A DNA stretch of 64,000 nucleotides from Nitrospirales bacterium (GTDB lineage: Bacteria > Nitrospirota > Nitrospiria > Nitrospirales > UBA8639), in the NCBI GenBank assembly GCA_029261255.1, contig JAJDBQ010000182.1:1-64000 (forward strand), given 5' to 3'. The notes below the pieces were generated by a model, which saw only the letters and a list, made by a program, of their open reading frames with translations, ran no database searches and was not told the origin of the DNA. Each line of letters begins with the position of its first letter. The first letter of the stretch is position 1. Positions 10,936-20,845 of the stretch are shown here, piece after piece. The position numbers and the translations under genes were made by a program.

Positions 10936-11949
10936 CTATTCAAAATTTCCACGCTGTTTGGTAATGAGATCGGAACTTAATGGAAAATACCCATCTTTGA
11001 TCACAACCTGTTGGCCTTCACGACTATACACGAAATTCAAGAACTCTTTGACAATCGGAGACAAGGCTTTATTCGGGGCCTTGTTCACATAGACCAACAA
11101 AAAGCGCGCTAGGGGATAACTTCCTTTCGATGCATTGGCAAATGTCGGTTCCACAAAGTTGCCCCCATCTTTCATCGCCAAGGGTATAGCCCGCACTCCC
11201 GATGTACGGTACCCGATGCCACTGTATCCCATTCCTGCTCGATCTTCCGTCACTCCTTGAACCACAGATGCCGAACCCGGCTGTTCCTTCACTTGATCTC
11301 GATAATCGCCGTTCTGCAACACTTTCTTTTTGAAAAATCCGTACGTGCCAGAAGCGGAATTCCGTCCATATAAACTAATGGGCATCTTGGTAAATGCACC
11401 TTTCAACCCCAAGTTCCCCCATGTTGTGATGTCATTCTTGTACCCCTGACGACGCGTTTTTGAAAAGGCGGCATCCACCTGAGCCACCGTCATCCCAGGG
11501 ATCGGATTATCCTTGTTCACATAGACCGCTAATGCATCTATCGCCACTGGGAACGGAGTGGGTTTATACCCAAACTTGGCTTCGAAGGCATCCATTTCCT
11601 TCCCCTTCATTTTCCGAGACATAGGACCCAATTGGGCCGTCCCTTCAATCAACGCTGGGGGCGCAGTACTTGATCCTTTACCTTCTATTTGAATTTTCAC
11701 GTTCGGATATTGCTTTCGAAAACCCTCAGCCCACAACGTCATCAAGTTATTTAAGGTATCCGAGCCAATGCTATTGATATTGCCGGAGACTCCGCTGACT
11801 CGTGTATAACTTTTCCAGCTTGGGTCATCCATTGACTCCTTGGCCCCTGCGGTGGACGAATCGATCCCCGTGAGTCCAAACAACCCCAAGAACAGACCGA
11901 CCGCTACAGTACCAGCCCTCAGTACATTTCCTTTTGAGACAGACTCCAT
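10936..11949 (-). CDS. pstS: Phosphate ABC transporter substrate-binding protein PstS
   Basis: Signal peptide; [47 protein letters not shown] runs to 11988 but M at 11949 precedes the signal peptide. Confidence 0.93.
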   Translation of the reverse strand: MESVSKGNVLRAGTVAVGLFLGLFGLTGIDSSTAGAKESMDDPSWKSYTRVSGVSGNINSIGSDTLNNLMTLWAEGFRKQYPNVKIQIEGKGSSTAPPALIEGTAQLGPMSRKMKGKEMDAFEAKFGYKPTPFPVAIDALAVYVNKDNPIPGMTVAQVDAAFSKTRRQGYKNDITTWGNLGLKGAFTKMPISLYGRNSASGTYGFFKKKVLQNGDYRDQVKEQPGSASVVQGVTEDRAGMGYSGIGYRTSGVRAIPLAMKDGGNFVEPTFANASKGSYPLARFLLVYVNKAPNKALSPIVKEFLNFVYSREGQQVVIKDGYFPLSSDLITKQRGNFE

Positions 11950-12000
11950 GAACATTTCCTCCTTCGTATGTAGGTAAACATTATGCATTTCCTATATTTC

Positions 12001-12033
12001 CCTTCCGTAACAGCAATGTTACGAACGTGTTAC
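12001..12033 (-). promoter_or_regulatory. Candidate Pho box upstream of pstS: three 11-bp direct repeats
   Basis: Minus strand reads GTAACACGTTC-GTAACATTGCT-GTTACGGAAGG, repeats in exact 11-bp register, about 50-85 nt upstream of the pstS start. Confidence 0.55.
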
Positions 12034-12073
12034 ATGGCAACTTGTTGTTCATTCTATAATCCCAGACCACACC

Positions 12074-12313
12074 CTACGTTTGTTCGGTTAACCTCACTTC
12101 CAGAGAAGAACCAACCTGATGAACAGATATCAAACCTTCTCGCCTAAACCTTCCTAAGATTGAAAACATATCGCCCCATCGAATCCATGAAAGCCGTTCT
12201 ACCATCTTCTCAAGCGTGACAACTCTTTCCTCCAGGATACAATTCCATACATTTTGTGCTGTTTGACCTTCAACGAGTGATTTGGGGCACGCTCTTTCTT
12301 TTACTGAAAGCAT
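12074..12313 (-). CDS. Hypothetical small protein, possibly winged-helix-like
   Basis: 79-aa ORF. Confidence 0.45.
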   Translation of the reverse strand: MLSVKERACPKSLVEGQTAQNVWNCILEERVVTLEKMVERLSWIRWGDMFSILGRFRREGLISVHQVGSSLEVRLTEQT

Positions 12314-12705
12314 CTTCCACCTCCAGACTTAATGATGTTCGATTCAGATCCAGTGTAGTCGCCATATCAAGGAGATCAGCGAAATAATACTCATAGAATG
12401 TTGCTTTCCAGTTGAGTTCAGGTTACAGCGCTGTAACGTTTTTAAATCTGCACGACCGTCGACCCGTACAATTCGGTCTTGATTGGCCCAGCCAGGAGTT
12501 AGGCAGATTACACAAGCGAGAGGAAAATGCTCGTTGGGTTGCGAACTTAGGTCGAGGGGGGATTTTGTCGATACGACGTGAAGGGGATAGAGAGTCAGGC
12601 TAGCCGTTTCTTCATCCCAATCTAATTGAGCATGGCGATCTTAAAAGTCTGTTGCTCAATTGAATCACCAATGAATTCCACGCTTCCATCTAAATACCAC
12701 TGAAC

Positions 12706-13986
12706 ATGCCAGACAATCCCATGCATTTAGGCCTCATCCTTATGGCTGCCGAGAGCTCTCCAGAGCTAAAGAGGCTTATTCAAAGCTTCTCCGCTTATGG
12801 CTTTGAACTGAGGCTTGTCCCAGATGGCGAAACGGCACTTCTCTCCAGTCAAGAGCTCAAACCAGATTTAATTTTCCTTGATGTCTCGCTACCGGGCTTG
12901 AGCGGATTTGATACATGCCTGAGCCTCAAAGAACTGGACACGACCAAAGATACTCCAGTCATTTTTGTCACCACTCCATCAGACAGGGCGAGTACGGTGA
13001 AAGGATTTTCTGTCGGTGCAGTGGATTATGTGACGAGGCCATTTCAAATTGAAGAAGTCATAGCACGCATCACCACGCATTTAAAAATTCGAAATCTCCA
13101 AGTCCTGTTGAAAGAAATCATATCCAATCTTCAAGAGGAGGTGGCCGAACGTCAACGCGCAGAAGAAGCACTACAAGAATCGATGCAACTGGTTCAAGAA
13201 GCCAATAATTGCATGAAAAATGATCTCGCTGCAGCAGCCCGAGTCCAACAAGCACTCTTACCAGAAATCCTTCCCGCACTTTCAAACGTCTCATTTGCCT
13301 GGACCTATCAACCCTGCTCAGAATTAGGTGGGGATTCATTAAATGTGTTCCAGCTTGATGCTGATCACGTCGGACTCTACGTCCTAGATGTCAGCGGGCA
13401 CGGCGTTTCAGCGTCTCTTCTGTCAGTCACGCTGAGTCGCGTGCTTATTCCGCGACGCGACTCATCCTGCCTGATGATCAAGACTCATCGATCACCTGAA
13501 ACCGAAACGCTGGTTTCTCCCGCAGAAATTGCCACACGATTAAATTCCATGTTTCCGATGAGTGAAGATGGACGCCAATATTTCACGCTCATCTATGGCA
13601 TTCTCAATGTCCGAAACGGTGTCTTTCGATACACCTGTGCAGGCCATCCTCCACCGTTGTACCTCGCACCCAATCAAGACGTCAGCCAATGTGAGGTTGG
13701 GAATGTGCCAATCGGACTCTTTGAAGACAGCCAGTATGATGAAGGGATAATCCAACTCGAAGCAGGTGGGCGCCTGTACTTGTATTCTGACGGACTCATT
13801 GAAGCCAAGAATATTGCACGCAATTTTTTTGGAGAGACCCGACTGCAAGAAACATTAAGAGTCACCCATCAGTCACCATTACAACTGAGTGTGGATGCAA
13901 CGGTGAAGGCTGTATTGGATTGGACCGAGAACAATCACGCTCAGGATGATCTCTCTGTTCTCGCATTCGAGTGGACTCCACCATGA
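12706..13986 (+). CDS. Response regulator with C-terminal PP2C/SpoIIE-type phosphatase (RsbU-like)
   Basis: REC (DLIFLDVSLPGLSGFD), coiled coil, then PPM/SpoIIE domain (AAARVQQALLPE, LGGDSLNVF, DVSGHGVSASLLS, LYLYSDGLIEAKN). Confidence 0.92.
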   Translation: MPDNPMHLGLILMAAESSPELKRLIQSFSAYGFELRLVPDGETALLSSQELKPDLIFLDVSLPGLSGFDTCLSLKELDTTKDTPVIFVTTPSDRASTVKGFSVGAVDYVTRPFQIEEVIARITTHLKIRNLQVLLKEIISNLQEEVAERQRAEEALQESMQLVQEANNCMKNDLAAAARVQQALLPEILPALSNVSFAWTYQPCSELGGDSLNVFQLDADHVGLYVLDVSGHGVSASLLSVTLSRVLIPRRDSSCLMIKTHRSPETETLVSPAEIATRLNSMFPMSEDGRQYFTLIYGILNVRNGVFRYTCAGHPPPLYLAPNQDVSQCEVGNVPIGLFEDSQYDEGIIQLEAGGRLYLYSDGLIEAKNIARNFFGETRLQETLRVTHQSPLQLSVDATVKAVLDWTENNHAQDDLSVLAFEWTPP

Positions 13987-14438
13987 ACCATCAAACAAAC
14001 ATCCCCCACGAGCATGTGATTCTTGAACATCAGTTCCCTGCTCGTGCCAGGGAACTCGGACCCACAAGAGCCATGACACAAATGGCCCTCAATAATCATG
14101 GATGGGGCTCCGATATAGTAGATGACATTGTGCTGGCTATTGATGAAGCCTGCCAGAATATTATTCGTCATGCCTACCGTGGGGAATGCGATGACCCGAT
14201 TATTTTGCACATCGTACTCAACAATAAGGATTTGGTGGTCGAACTCGAAGATCACGCCCCAACAGTTAGCCCCGATTGCATGAATCCCCGCGCATTCGAA
14301 GATATCCGGCCTGGAGGCCTAGGTTGCCATTTTATTCGACAAGTGATGGACACCGTCTCCATCGAACCATCGTCAACGGAGCGAGGGAACGTGATGCGAA
14401 TGATTAAAGGCGTCCAACCTCCCCCGACATGTCAGTGA
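13983..14438 (+). CDS. Anti-sigma-factor-type serine kinase (RsbW-like HATPase)
   Basis: DIVLAIDEACQNIIRHAY N-box; GGLGCHFIRQVMDTV G-box; overlaps preceding gene by 4 nt. Confidence 0.9.
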   Translation: MNHQTNIPHEHVILEHQFPARARELGPTRAMTQMALNNHGWGSDIVDDIVLAIDEACQNIIRHAYRGECDDPIILHIVLNNKDLVVELEDHAPTVSPDCMNPRAFEDIRPGGLGCHFIRQVMDTVSIEPSSTERGNVMRMIKGVQPPPTCQ

Positions 14439-14776
14439 CCTATATGGGACATCACGTTCGCGAAGACCAGGGCTATCACATCGTGATTCTCACAGGAGAA
14501 ATCGACTTAGAGACCTCCCCCCATGCTCGGGAAATCTTACTCGATACGGTGGACCATTGCGTAAAACTTCTGGTTGATATGGCATCCGTGACCTATATTG
14601 ATAGTTCCGGTATCGCGACTCTCGTCGAAGCGTTCCAACGAGCGAAAAAGAAAGAAAAACAGATGGCATTTATCTGTCTGAACCCAGCAGTGGTCCGCGT
14701 GTTGTCCCTTGCCCGACTCGACAAAGTGTTTGCCATCCATACAGATATTGAAAGCGCAATCCATGCTAAGCCCTGA
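14429..14776 (+). CDS. STAS-domain anti-sigma antagonist (RsbV-like), in MlaB position
   Basis: ILTGEIDLETSPHAREILLD and VDMASVTYIDSSGIATLVEAF (conserved Ser); overlaps kinase and permease genes. Confidence 0.92.
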   Translation: MSVTYMGHHVREDQGYHIVILTGEIDLETSPHAREILLDTVDHCVKLLVDMASVTYIDSSGIATLVEAFQRAKKKEKQMAFICLNPAVVRVLSLARLDKVFAIHTDIESAIHAKP

Positions 14777-15584
14777 TCGGCCACTCCCACTTCTTCTTCA
14801 AAAATTAGAAGCCTTAGGACGAGTGACGACCAAATGGGTTGACGCTTTAGGATTTGGAGCAGCCTTACTCTATCAATCGAGTTTGTTGATCTTCTTAGGA
14901 GGTCGTCGAAAACAACAGGTTCGCCTCGGGCCTATCGTCTCGCAAATGATGGAAGTCGGCATTCTGGCATTACCGATTATTTCACTCGTTTCCGTGACGA
15001 TCGGACTGATGTTGGCTATTCAAGGCATCGAAGCGTTGAAAGATTTTGGTGCGGAGCATCAAGTCACTTATGGCGTCGCATTGTCCGTCGTTCGAGAATT
15101 CGCCCCATTGATCACAGGGATACTCATCGCTGGCCGATCAGGTTCGGCGTTTGCCGCTCGCCTGAGCACCATGACCATCAATAATGAAATTGATGCATTA
15201 CGTGTCATGGGCATTAATCCGACCCGATTCCTCGTTGTGCCAAGCCTCGTCGCCATGATGATCATGGTCCCATCGCTGACACTGTGGGCTGACCTGGTCG
15301 CACTGCTCGGAGCCGGTCTCTATATTTCAACGGATCTTGGCATTTCAATGGCAACCTATATGGCTCAAACGGTGGCGTATCTCGGAACCGACGATGTTTT
15401 GCACGGCGTAGGAAAAAGTCTGGTCTTTGGAGTGTTGATCACAATTGTCGGTGTGGTCAATGGATCATCCGTAACTGGTGGAGCAGAAGGCGTCGGAAAG
15501 GTAACAACTCGTGCAGTCGTACATTCCATCTTAGCCATCATCTTGGCCGACCTTCTCATTGTGTTTCTGCTCACTCGTTCATGA
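14763..15584 (+). CDS. mlaE: MlaE-family ABC transporter permease
   Basis: VREFAPLITGILIAGRSGSAFAARLSTMTINNEIDALRVMGINPTRFLVVPSLVA signature; ATG 14763. Confidence 0.93.
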   Translation: MLSPDRPLPLLLQKLEALGRVTTKWVDALGFGAALLYQSSLLIFLGGRRKQQVRLGPIVSQMMEVGILALPIISLVSVTIGLMLAIQGIEALKDFGAEHQVTYGVALSVVREFAPLITGILIAGRSGSAFAARLSTMTINNEIDALRVMGINPTRFLVVPSLVAMMIMVPSLTLWADLVALLGAGLYISTDLGISMATYMAQTVAYLGTDDVLHGVGKSLVFGVLITIVGVVNGSSVTGGAEGVGKVTTRAVVHSILAIILADLLIVFLLTRS

Positions 15585-15588
15585 AACG

Positions 15589-16407
15589 ATGCCCCCCTCT
15601 CATCCCATGATTGAAGTCACAGACCTCACCACGCATTACGGTTCTCGAAAAATTTTGAATGCTATTTCACTCACTGTCAATAAAGGTGAAATCATGGTGA
15701 TCATGGGTGGCAGCGGATCAGGCAAAAGTACCTTATTGCGCCACTTAATTGGACTGGAGCACCCAAGCTGCGGAAGTATTACACTCCTAGGCCAAAACAT
15801 TGCTCGTATGACTGAACAAGACATGACGCAGTTGTATCGGAAATTGGGAGTCGCCTTTCAAAGCGGCGCATTGTTTAGTTCGATGACTGTGGGAGAGAAC
15901 ATCATGCTCCCTTTACGAGAGCATACGAAACTCGATCAAAAGACGATGGAAATCATGGTCAGGCTCAAACTCGAAGTCGTCAACATGGCAGGCTTTGAAG
16001 ATTTGATGCCATCAGAACTTTCTGGCGGCATGTTGAAACGCGCAGCGTTTGCTCGAGCAGTCATTATGGATCCCGTGCTCTTGTTTTGCGACGAACCTTC
16101 AGCAGGTCTCGACCCAGTCGTGTCCTCAGCATTAGACGAACTGATACTTCGACTCAGAGAAGCACTCGACATGACCATCGTCGTCGTGACGCACGAACTA
16201 GAAAGCGCCTTCCGAATCGCTGATCGCATTACGGTGTTGGATAAAGGCGCCATTTTGACTATTGGATCCGTAGAGGAGGTACGTGCCTCTGGCAACAAAC
16301 GTATCCAAGACCTATTGAACCGAAACTTTGAAGAAGAGATCCTCAACCCAAATGAATACCTCGCTCGCCTCACAGGAGAAGCCGAAGACACCTTGAGCTA
16401 TGTATAA
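15589..16407 (+). CDS. mlaF: MlaF-family ABC transporter ATP-binding protein
   Basis: Walker A GGSGSGKST, LSGGMLKRAAFARAV, FCDEPSAGLDP; ATG 15589. Confidence 0.93.
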   Translation: MPPSHPMIEVTDLTTHYGSRKILNAISLTVNKGEIMVIMGGSGSGKSTLLRHLIGLEHPSCGSITLLGQNIARMTEQDMTQLYRKLGVAFQSGALFSSMTVGENIMLPLREHTKLDQKTMEIMVRLKLEVVNMAGFEDLMPSELSGGMLKRAAFARAVIMDPVLLFCDEPSAGLDPVVSSALDELILRLREALDMTIVVVTHELESAFRIADRITVLDKGAILTIGSVEEVRASGNKRIQDLLNRNFEEEILNPNEYLARLTGEAEDTLSYV

Positions 16408-16446
16408 CTTTACGGCACGTCACTCACTCACATTTTCAAGAAACGC

Positions 16447-17373
16447 ATGAGAGATTCTCGAAAAAACTATCTCGCCGTCGGAATCTTTGTGCTGACAATG
16501 TTGAGCGTGCTTGTTGTCTGGCTCACTGTACTTTCTGGCGGCACACAAACCACTAAGCCCTATTATATGGAGTTTGACAATGTCATTGGACTCTCGCGAG
16601 GTGGCCAAATCTTATTCGAAGGCTATCCGATTGGAGAAATCGAGGATATCGTCTTTACTCGTCGCCCCGATACATCTGTCTATCGACTCAATCTTAGGAT
16701 TCGTGAAGATTGGGATATTCCCGAAGACAGTGTCGCGATCATGACACAAGCTAGCGTACTGTCTGCCATGGTCATCGATATCCAGGCCGGAGCTTCTCAC
16801 CAGATACTTGCACCAGGGGAACAAATCCCTAGCGTGGGATCTAGCAACATCATGACCGCCATGTCATCCGTTGCGGTAAAATTGGGCAATCTGGCGGATA
16901 CAAGTTTGAAGCCCCTTCTTGATAATCTCTCAGGAGGCTCGAACTCCCTCACAGTCCTCTCTCAAGATGTCCCTGTGATCTTGGAAAATGTCAAAACCTT
17001 TACCAGGCAATTAACGACCGCCACAACCCGTCTTAATCACATTTTAGATCAAAGTGAAGAACCCATCGAGACAATCTTAGGGAAGGCCGAGTTGGCCTCT
17101 GGAAATATCTCCACCGTGACGACAGATTTTCACCAAACTCGGAAACAATTGGATACACTCTTGCTCTCATTGCGAAAAATCGTGCGCAATAATAGTGGAG
17201 AAATCGATCATTCTATTTCGGATCTGCATCATACGTTAGAAGTCGTGGCCAGCCATATTCAAGAAATCAGTTCTAATTTGGAAGCCACGACGCGAAACAT
17301 GAACGAACTCACTACCGACTTGAGGCGCAACCCGGGACTCATCGTACGAGGCCGGGAATTTAGCGAACCCTAA
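16447..17373 (+). CDS. mlaD: MCE/MlaD-family lipid-transport substrate-binding protein
   Basis: N-terminal TM helix; MEFDNVIGLSRGGQILFEGYPIGEI MCE domain; downstream of mlaF. Confidence 0.9.
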   Translation: MRDSRKNYLAVGIFVLTMLSVLVVWLTVLSGGTQTTKPYYMEFDNVIGLSRGGQILFEGYPIGEIEDIVFTRRPDTSVYRLNLRIREDWDIPEDSVAIMTQASVLSAMVIDIQAGASHQILAPGEQIPSVGSSNIMTAMSSVAVKLGNLADTSLKPLLDNLSGGSNSLTVLSQDVPVILENVKTFTRQLTTATTRLNHILDQSEEPIETILGKAELASGNISTVTTDFHQTRKQLDTLLLSLRKIVRNNSGEIDHSISDLHHTLEVVASHIQEISSNLEATTRNMNELTTDLRRNPGLIVRGREFSEP

Positions 17374-17387
17374 ACGAACGGACGAGG

Positions 17388-18026
17388 ATGGAAAAATTCC
17401 AAAAATGTTGGCAAATCGGCGGGTTGATGTTCATTATGCTCCTCTTGAGCGGATGCTTTGGAGGACAATCCTCACCGGATTATTTTTATCGATTCAATGT
17501 GCCAGCGCCAGAAACAAAACTCAATCCGTCTCCCTTACAAGGCACACTTCAAGTCACACGACCCTGGGCAGATGCCCTCACGAGTGAACGCCATCTCGTC
17601 TATCGCAAGGATAACAATATTTCCCAGCTCAACCACCACGCATACCACCGTTGGATAGACTCACCGACATTGCTGTTACAACAAGAAATGACGCAGTACT
17701 TACGAAAGGCTGGACTCGCACAGCAGGTGGTAACCCCAGAAATTCGTGCGAAGGCGGACTACGCCTTATCATGTCGGATTGCTAGGCTTGAACGTGTACT
17801 CGATCAATCTCCTCGAGTGATCTTAGAACTTGAACTCGGGATCACCTCAATGAAAGATCGTCGCACTCTCTTGTTGCGGAACTATCGTGAAGAATATCCA
17901 ACCACAAATCTTGAAGTCGCGACTTCAATCAATGCTTACAATGAGGCCTTAGCAAATATCCTACAACGTTTCATTATCGACACATCACAACTCTCGTTCC
18001 TCAAACTTACCGACAGCAAATTGTAA
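17388..18026 (+). CDS. ABC-type transport auxiliary lipoprotein (PqiC/DUF330-like)
   Basis: Lipobox LLLSGC; YYxF-like start and R-domain pattern; end of mla operon. Confidence 0.75.
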   Translation: MEKFQKCWQIGGLMFIMLLLSGCFGGQSSPDYFYRFNVPAPETKLNPSPLQGTLQVTRPWADALTSERHLVYRKDNNISQLNHHAYHRWIDSPTLLLQQEMTQYLRKAGLAQQVVTPEIRAKADYALSCRIARLERVLDQSPRVILELELGITSMKDRRTLLLRNYREEYPTTNLEVATSINAYNEALANILQRFIIDTSQLSFLKLTDSKL

Positions 18027-18063
18027 TCTCTTTATCTAGAATCTTATCTTTATTGGCAGGGCA

Positions 18064-19467
18064 TTAAGTGGAGGTTGAGGGCATCTTTTCTTGAGAAGGA
18101 ACCGGAAATTCAATTTCTACGTTTGTCCCTTTCCCCACTACACTGTGGATACGGAGTTGCCCATTCAGCAGTTGAACCAAATGTTTCACAATAGATAATC
18201 CCAGGCCAGTGCCTCCTTCTTCCCGAGATCGAGCACGATCCACACGGTAAAACCGTTCAGTAATACGCGGTAAGTCCGTTGATGGAATTCCCTGGCCCGT
18301 ATCTTTCACCTGCAAGACAAGGAATTTATCCAATCGTTGGACGTTAAGCGAAATACTCCCGCCATCAAACGAATACTTAATCGCATTGTCGACGAGATTT
18401 AGGAGAATTTGAACCACGCGATCTCTGTCGACCCACACTCGCACCTCTTCATCGATGTGGCTCATAAGATGAAGAGCCTTTTTCTGCGCCTGCGGTTGAA
18501 ACATTTCAGTCACCTCATCAACCACACTTTTTAAGTCTACGGCTTCACATCGTACAATCACCTTTCCCGATTCAATTTCAGAAAGACTGCGCAAATCATC
18601 GACCAATCGATTCAGTCGCTCGGCATGTTGATGTGCCACATGCACAAACTTACGGTTATTCGGTGTTTCCAGAGATGGTTCATCAATCAACGTCTCGAGG
18701 TACCCGATAATCGCCGCCAAAGGTGTTCGGAGCTCATGCGACACGTTATCAATGAATTCGGCCCGTACCTGTTCTAAACGCCGCAATTGTGTGACATCAT
18801 GTAACACCATCACACTGCCATTTTTCTGATTGGTCAGCGGAAACGGCAAACCATACACCTCGACGGTCATGCGAGTCGGCGCATGAAGATCAATTTCCAC
18901 GAATTGCCGTTCATGAATAGCCAGGTCTCGACTTCTTTCGACTAAGTCTGCTAATTCCTGATTGCGAACGACTTCCCATATGGACTGCCCTTGAAACTCG
19001 AGGTCATCAATTCCAAGAATCCGACAAGCACTGGCATTGGTGAACAACACTTGCCCGTGAGAGTCAAAGGCCACAACCCCTTCCACTAAATTTTGAACAA
19101 TGGATGAAATTTTGGTCCGCTCCTCTTCAAGATCACCCATGCGTCTACTTGTGAGATCAACCATCTGCTGAAAATCTGACCCCAAAGACTCAGGTGAGGA
19201 ATGGAGCATGGGTAGTCCTTCGGAGGAATTAGTAAGCTGCTGCAACTCCAGAAGGCCTGCCCGGATTATCTTTTCAGTATCAAAACTTTTCTTCCATGCC
19301 TTCGCTGTTGTCACATATGCTCCAGTCAGGAGAGCCATGCCCAGCAACCCTATTACCCATAATGACCACTCCCAGGTCAGACCTGCCCCAATGACTATCA
19401 TGGCGGCAATCATCCAACCCACCTGCACGGCAGGAGCATCACACATGATTGGTTCGCTCCTTCGCAC
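18064..19467 (-). CDS. phoR: Phosphate regulon sensor histidine kinase PhoR
   Basis: PAS region, H-box FIDNVSHELRTPLAAIIGYLETL, N-box LLNLVDNAIKYS, GTGLGLSIVKHLV; downstream of phoB. Confidence 0.9.
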   Translation of the reverse strand: MRRSEPIMCDAPAVQVGWMIAAMIVIGAGLTWEWSLWVIGLLGMALLTGAYVTTAKAWKKSFDTEKIIRAGLLELQQLTNSSEGLPMLHSSPESLGSDFQQMVDLTSRRMGDLEEERTKISSIVQNLVEGVVAFDSHGQVLFTNASACRILGIDDLEFQGQSIWEVVRNQELADLVERSRDLAIHERQFVEIDLHAPTRMTVEVYGLPFPLTNQKNGSVMVLHDVTQLRRLEQVRAEFIDNVSHELRTPLAAIIGYLETLIDEPSLETPNNRKFVHVAHQHAERLNRLVDDLRSLSEIESGKVIVRCEAVDLKSVVDEVTEMFQPQAQKKALHLMSHIDEEVRVWVDRDRVVQILLNLVDNAIKYSFDGGSISLNVQRLDKFLVLQVKDTGQGIPSTDLPRITERFYRVDRARSREEGGTGLGLSIVKHLVQLLNGQLRIHSVVGKGTNVEIEFPVPSQEKMPSTST

Positions 19468-19475
19468 AGACAGAC

Positions 19476-20177
19476 TTATGAGTCCAGCTCAGCATCAAAA
19501 CGATAGCCCACGCCTTTCACCGTCACGACCCGCTTGTGTTCATTGCCGAGTTTTTCTCGGAGTCGACGGATGTGCACGTCCACCGTCCTCGATTCAATTT
19601 CGATCGCATTGGAATACCCCCACACCGTTTCCATAATCTGATCACGATTGAGCACACGCCCATTGACCTTCATGAGTCCGCATAATAAATCAAATTCTTT
19701 GACAGTCAGATCGACAACTTTTCCCTCAACCAATACTTGGTGTTTCCCCTCATCCACCACCAACGTTCCTATCTGCGTCACAGATGGAAGGTCTTGCGAC
19801 TGCCCTCGGCGCAACACAGCCTTCACCCTTGCCACAAGTTCTCGTGGGCTGAAGGGTTTCACCATATAATCATCGGCCCCCATTTCCAAGCCAACAATAC
19901 GATCCACCTCGTCCGCCTTGGCCGTCAGCATAATAATAGCGACCGACGCTGTCTTGGGGTCTGTCCGGAGCTTACGACACACCTCCAAGCCATCGACACC
20001 GGGCAACATTAGGTCGAGCACAATCAGATCAGGATGACGTTCTCTGGCAACTTGAAGCGCAGTTTCACCATCATGGGCCTCAAAACACTTGAGGCCTTCC
20101 TTTTCGAGGTGATACCGAACAAGTTCAACCAAATCCTTTTCATCATCGACGACTAACACAGTTGCTGCCATATACAC
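19476..20177 (-). CDS. phoB: Phosphate regulon response regulator PhoB
   Basis: REC (DLIVLDLMLPGVDGLE) plus OmpR/PhoB wHTH (TVDVHIRRLREKLG). Confidence 0.92.
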   Translation of the reverse strand: MYMAATVLVVDDEKDLVELVRYHLEKEGLKCFEAHDGETALQVARERHPDLIVLDLMLPGVDGLEVCRKLRTDPKTASVAIIMLTAKADEVDRIVGLEMGADDYMVKPFSPRELVARVKAVLRRGQSQDLPSVTQIGTLVVDEGKHQVLVEGKVVDLTVKEFDLLCGLMKVNGRVLNRDQIMETVWGYSNAIEIESRTVDVHIRRLREKLGNEHKRVVTVKGVGYRFDAELDS

Positions 20178-20206
20178 TTCTCCTCAAGATTGTCTACTTG
20201 GAGCCA

Positions 20207-20358
20207 GTCGGACTTAGGAAGAATCAGCTGCAAAAGTGTCTAAGCGGTCAAGATTTCACCGATTTCTTAGACCACAGTCCCACTATGCGCCGGCGAAATC
20301 GTCAAAATCTATCCTCGCTCAGCCGTTTTTTTTTCGCTCTCGATTTCCTAAGTCCGAC
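20207..20358. repeat. 152-bp element bounded by perfect 14-bp terminal inverted repeats (GTCGGACTTAGGAA/TTCCTAAGTCCGAC)
   Basis: Direct reading of both arms; lies just upstream of phoB. Confidence 0.65.
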
Positions 20359-20845
20359 AGACTCCTAGGGCTTTCTCTTCCTCACGACTAAAGGTTCAAG
20401 ATTGGCCCATTCGCGATATCGAGATTTCCCGAAATGGTGAGCCTTCGTCCGTATTCAGGAGACACCTTGCAATAATTTGGCGAGTCTATCCAAAGCTTCC
20501 ACCGTGAGACAAAGCTGACCAGATTGAACAAAAGAGTCAAGCCTTCTTCCTTTAAAGAAATCATTCACATGAGAACAGCAGTGATATTCACATCGTATGA
20601 TGTTGCCTTTAGTGAAAAAATCCTAGCATAGACAAGAAGAAGAAGTGAAAAAGATCAAAACAACACAGGATGCCAATACGAAAGATTCAGCTCTGCCAAG
20701 TTTGGAAAACTAACAAGAAGGGTTTCCGACCATCGACAGCATCCTGCTACTGGAAACGTGAGCGGATCAGATGGGAAGATTCCCATCCTTCCTTCCCTGG
20801 AAGTTTGGCGAATCATATCAGAAGCAAGAAAACAGTGAAACGCGA

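Noticed and set aside
12422-12437. Perfect 16-bp palindrome GTTACAGCGCTGTAAC upstream of the RsbU-like gene as an operator
   Set aside because: Roughly one perfect 16-bp palindrome is expected by chance in 64 kb; suggestive only because it shares GTTAC/GTAAC with the pstS repeats.
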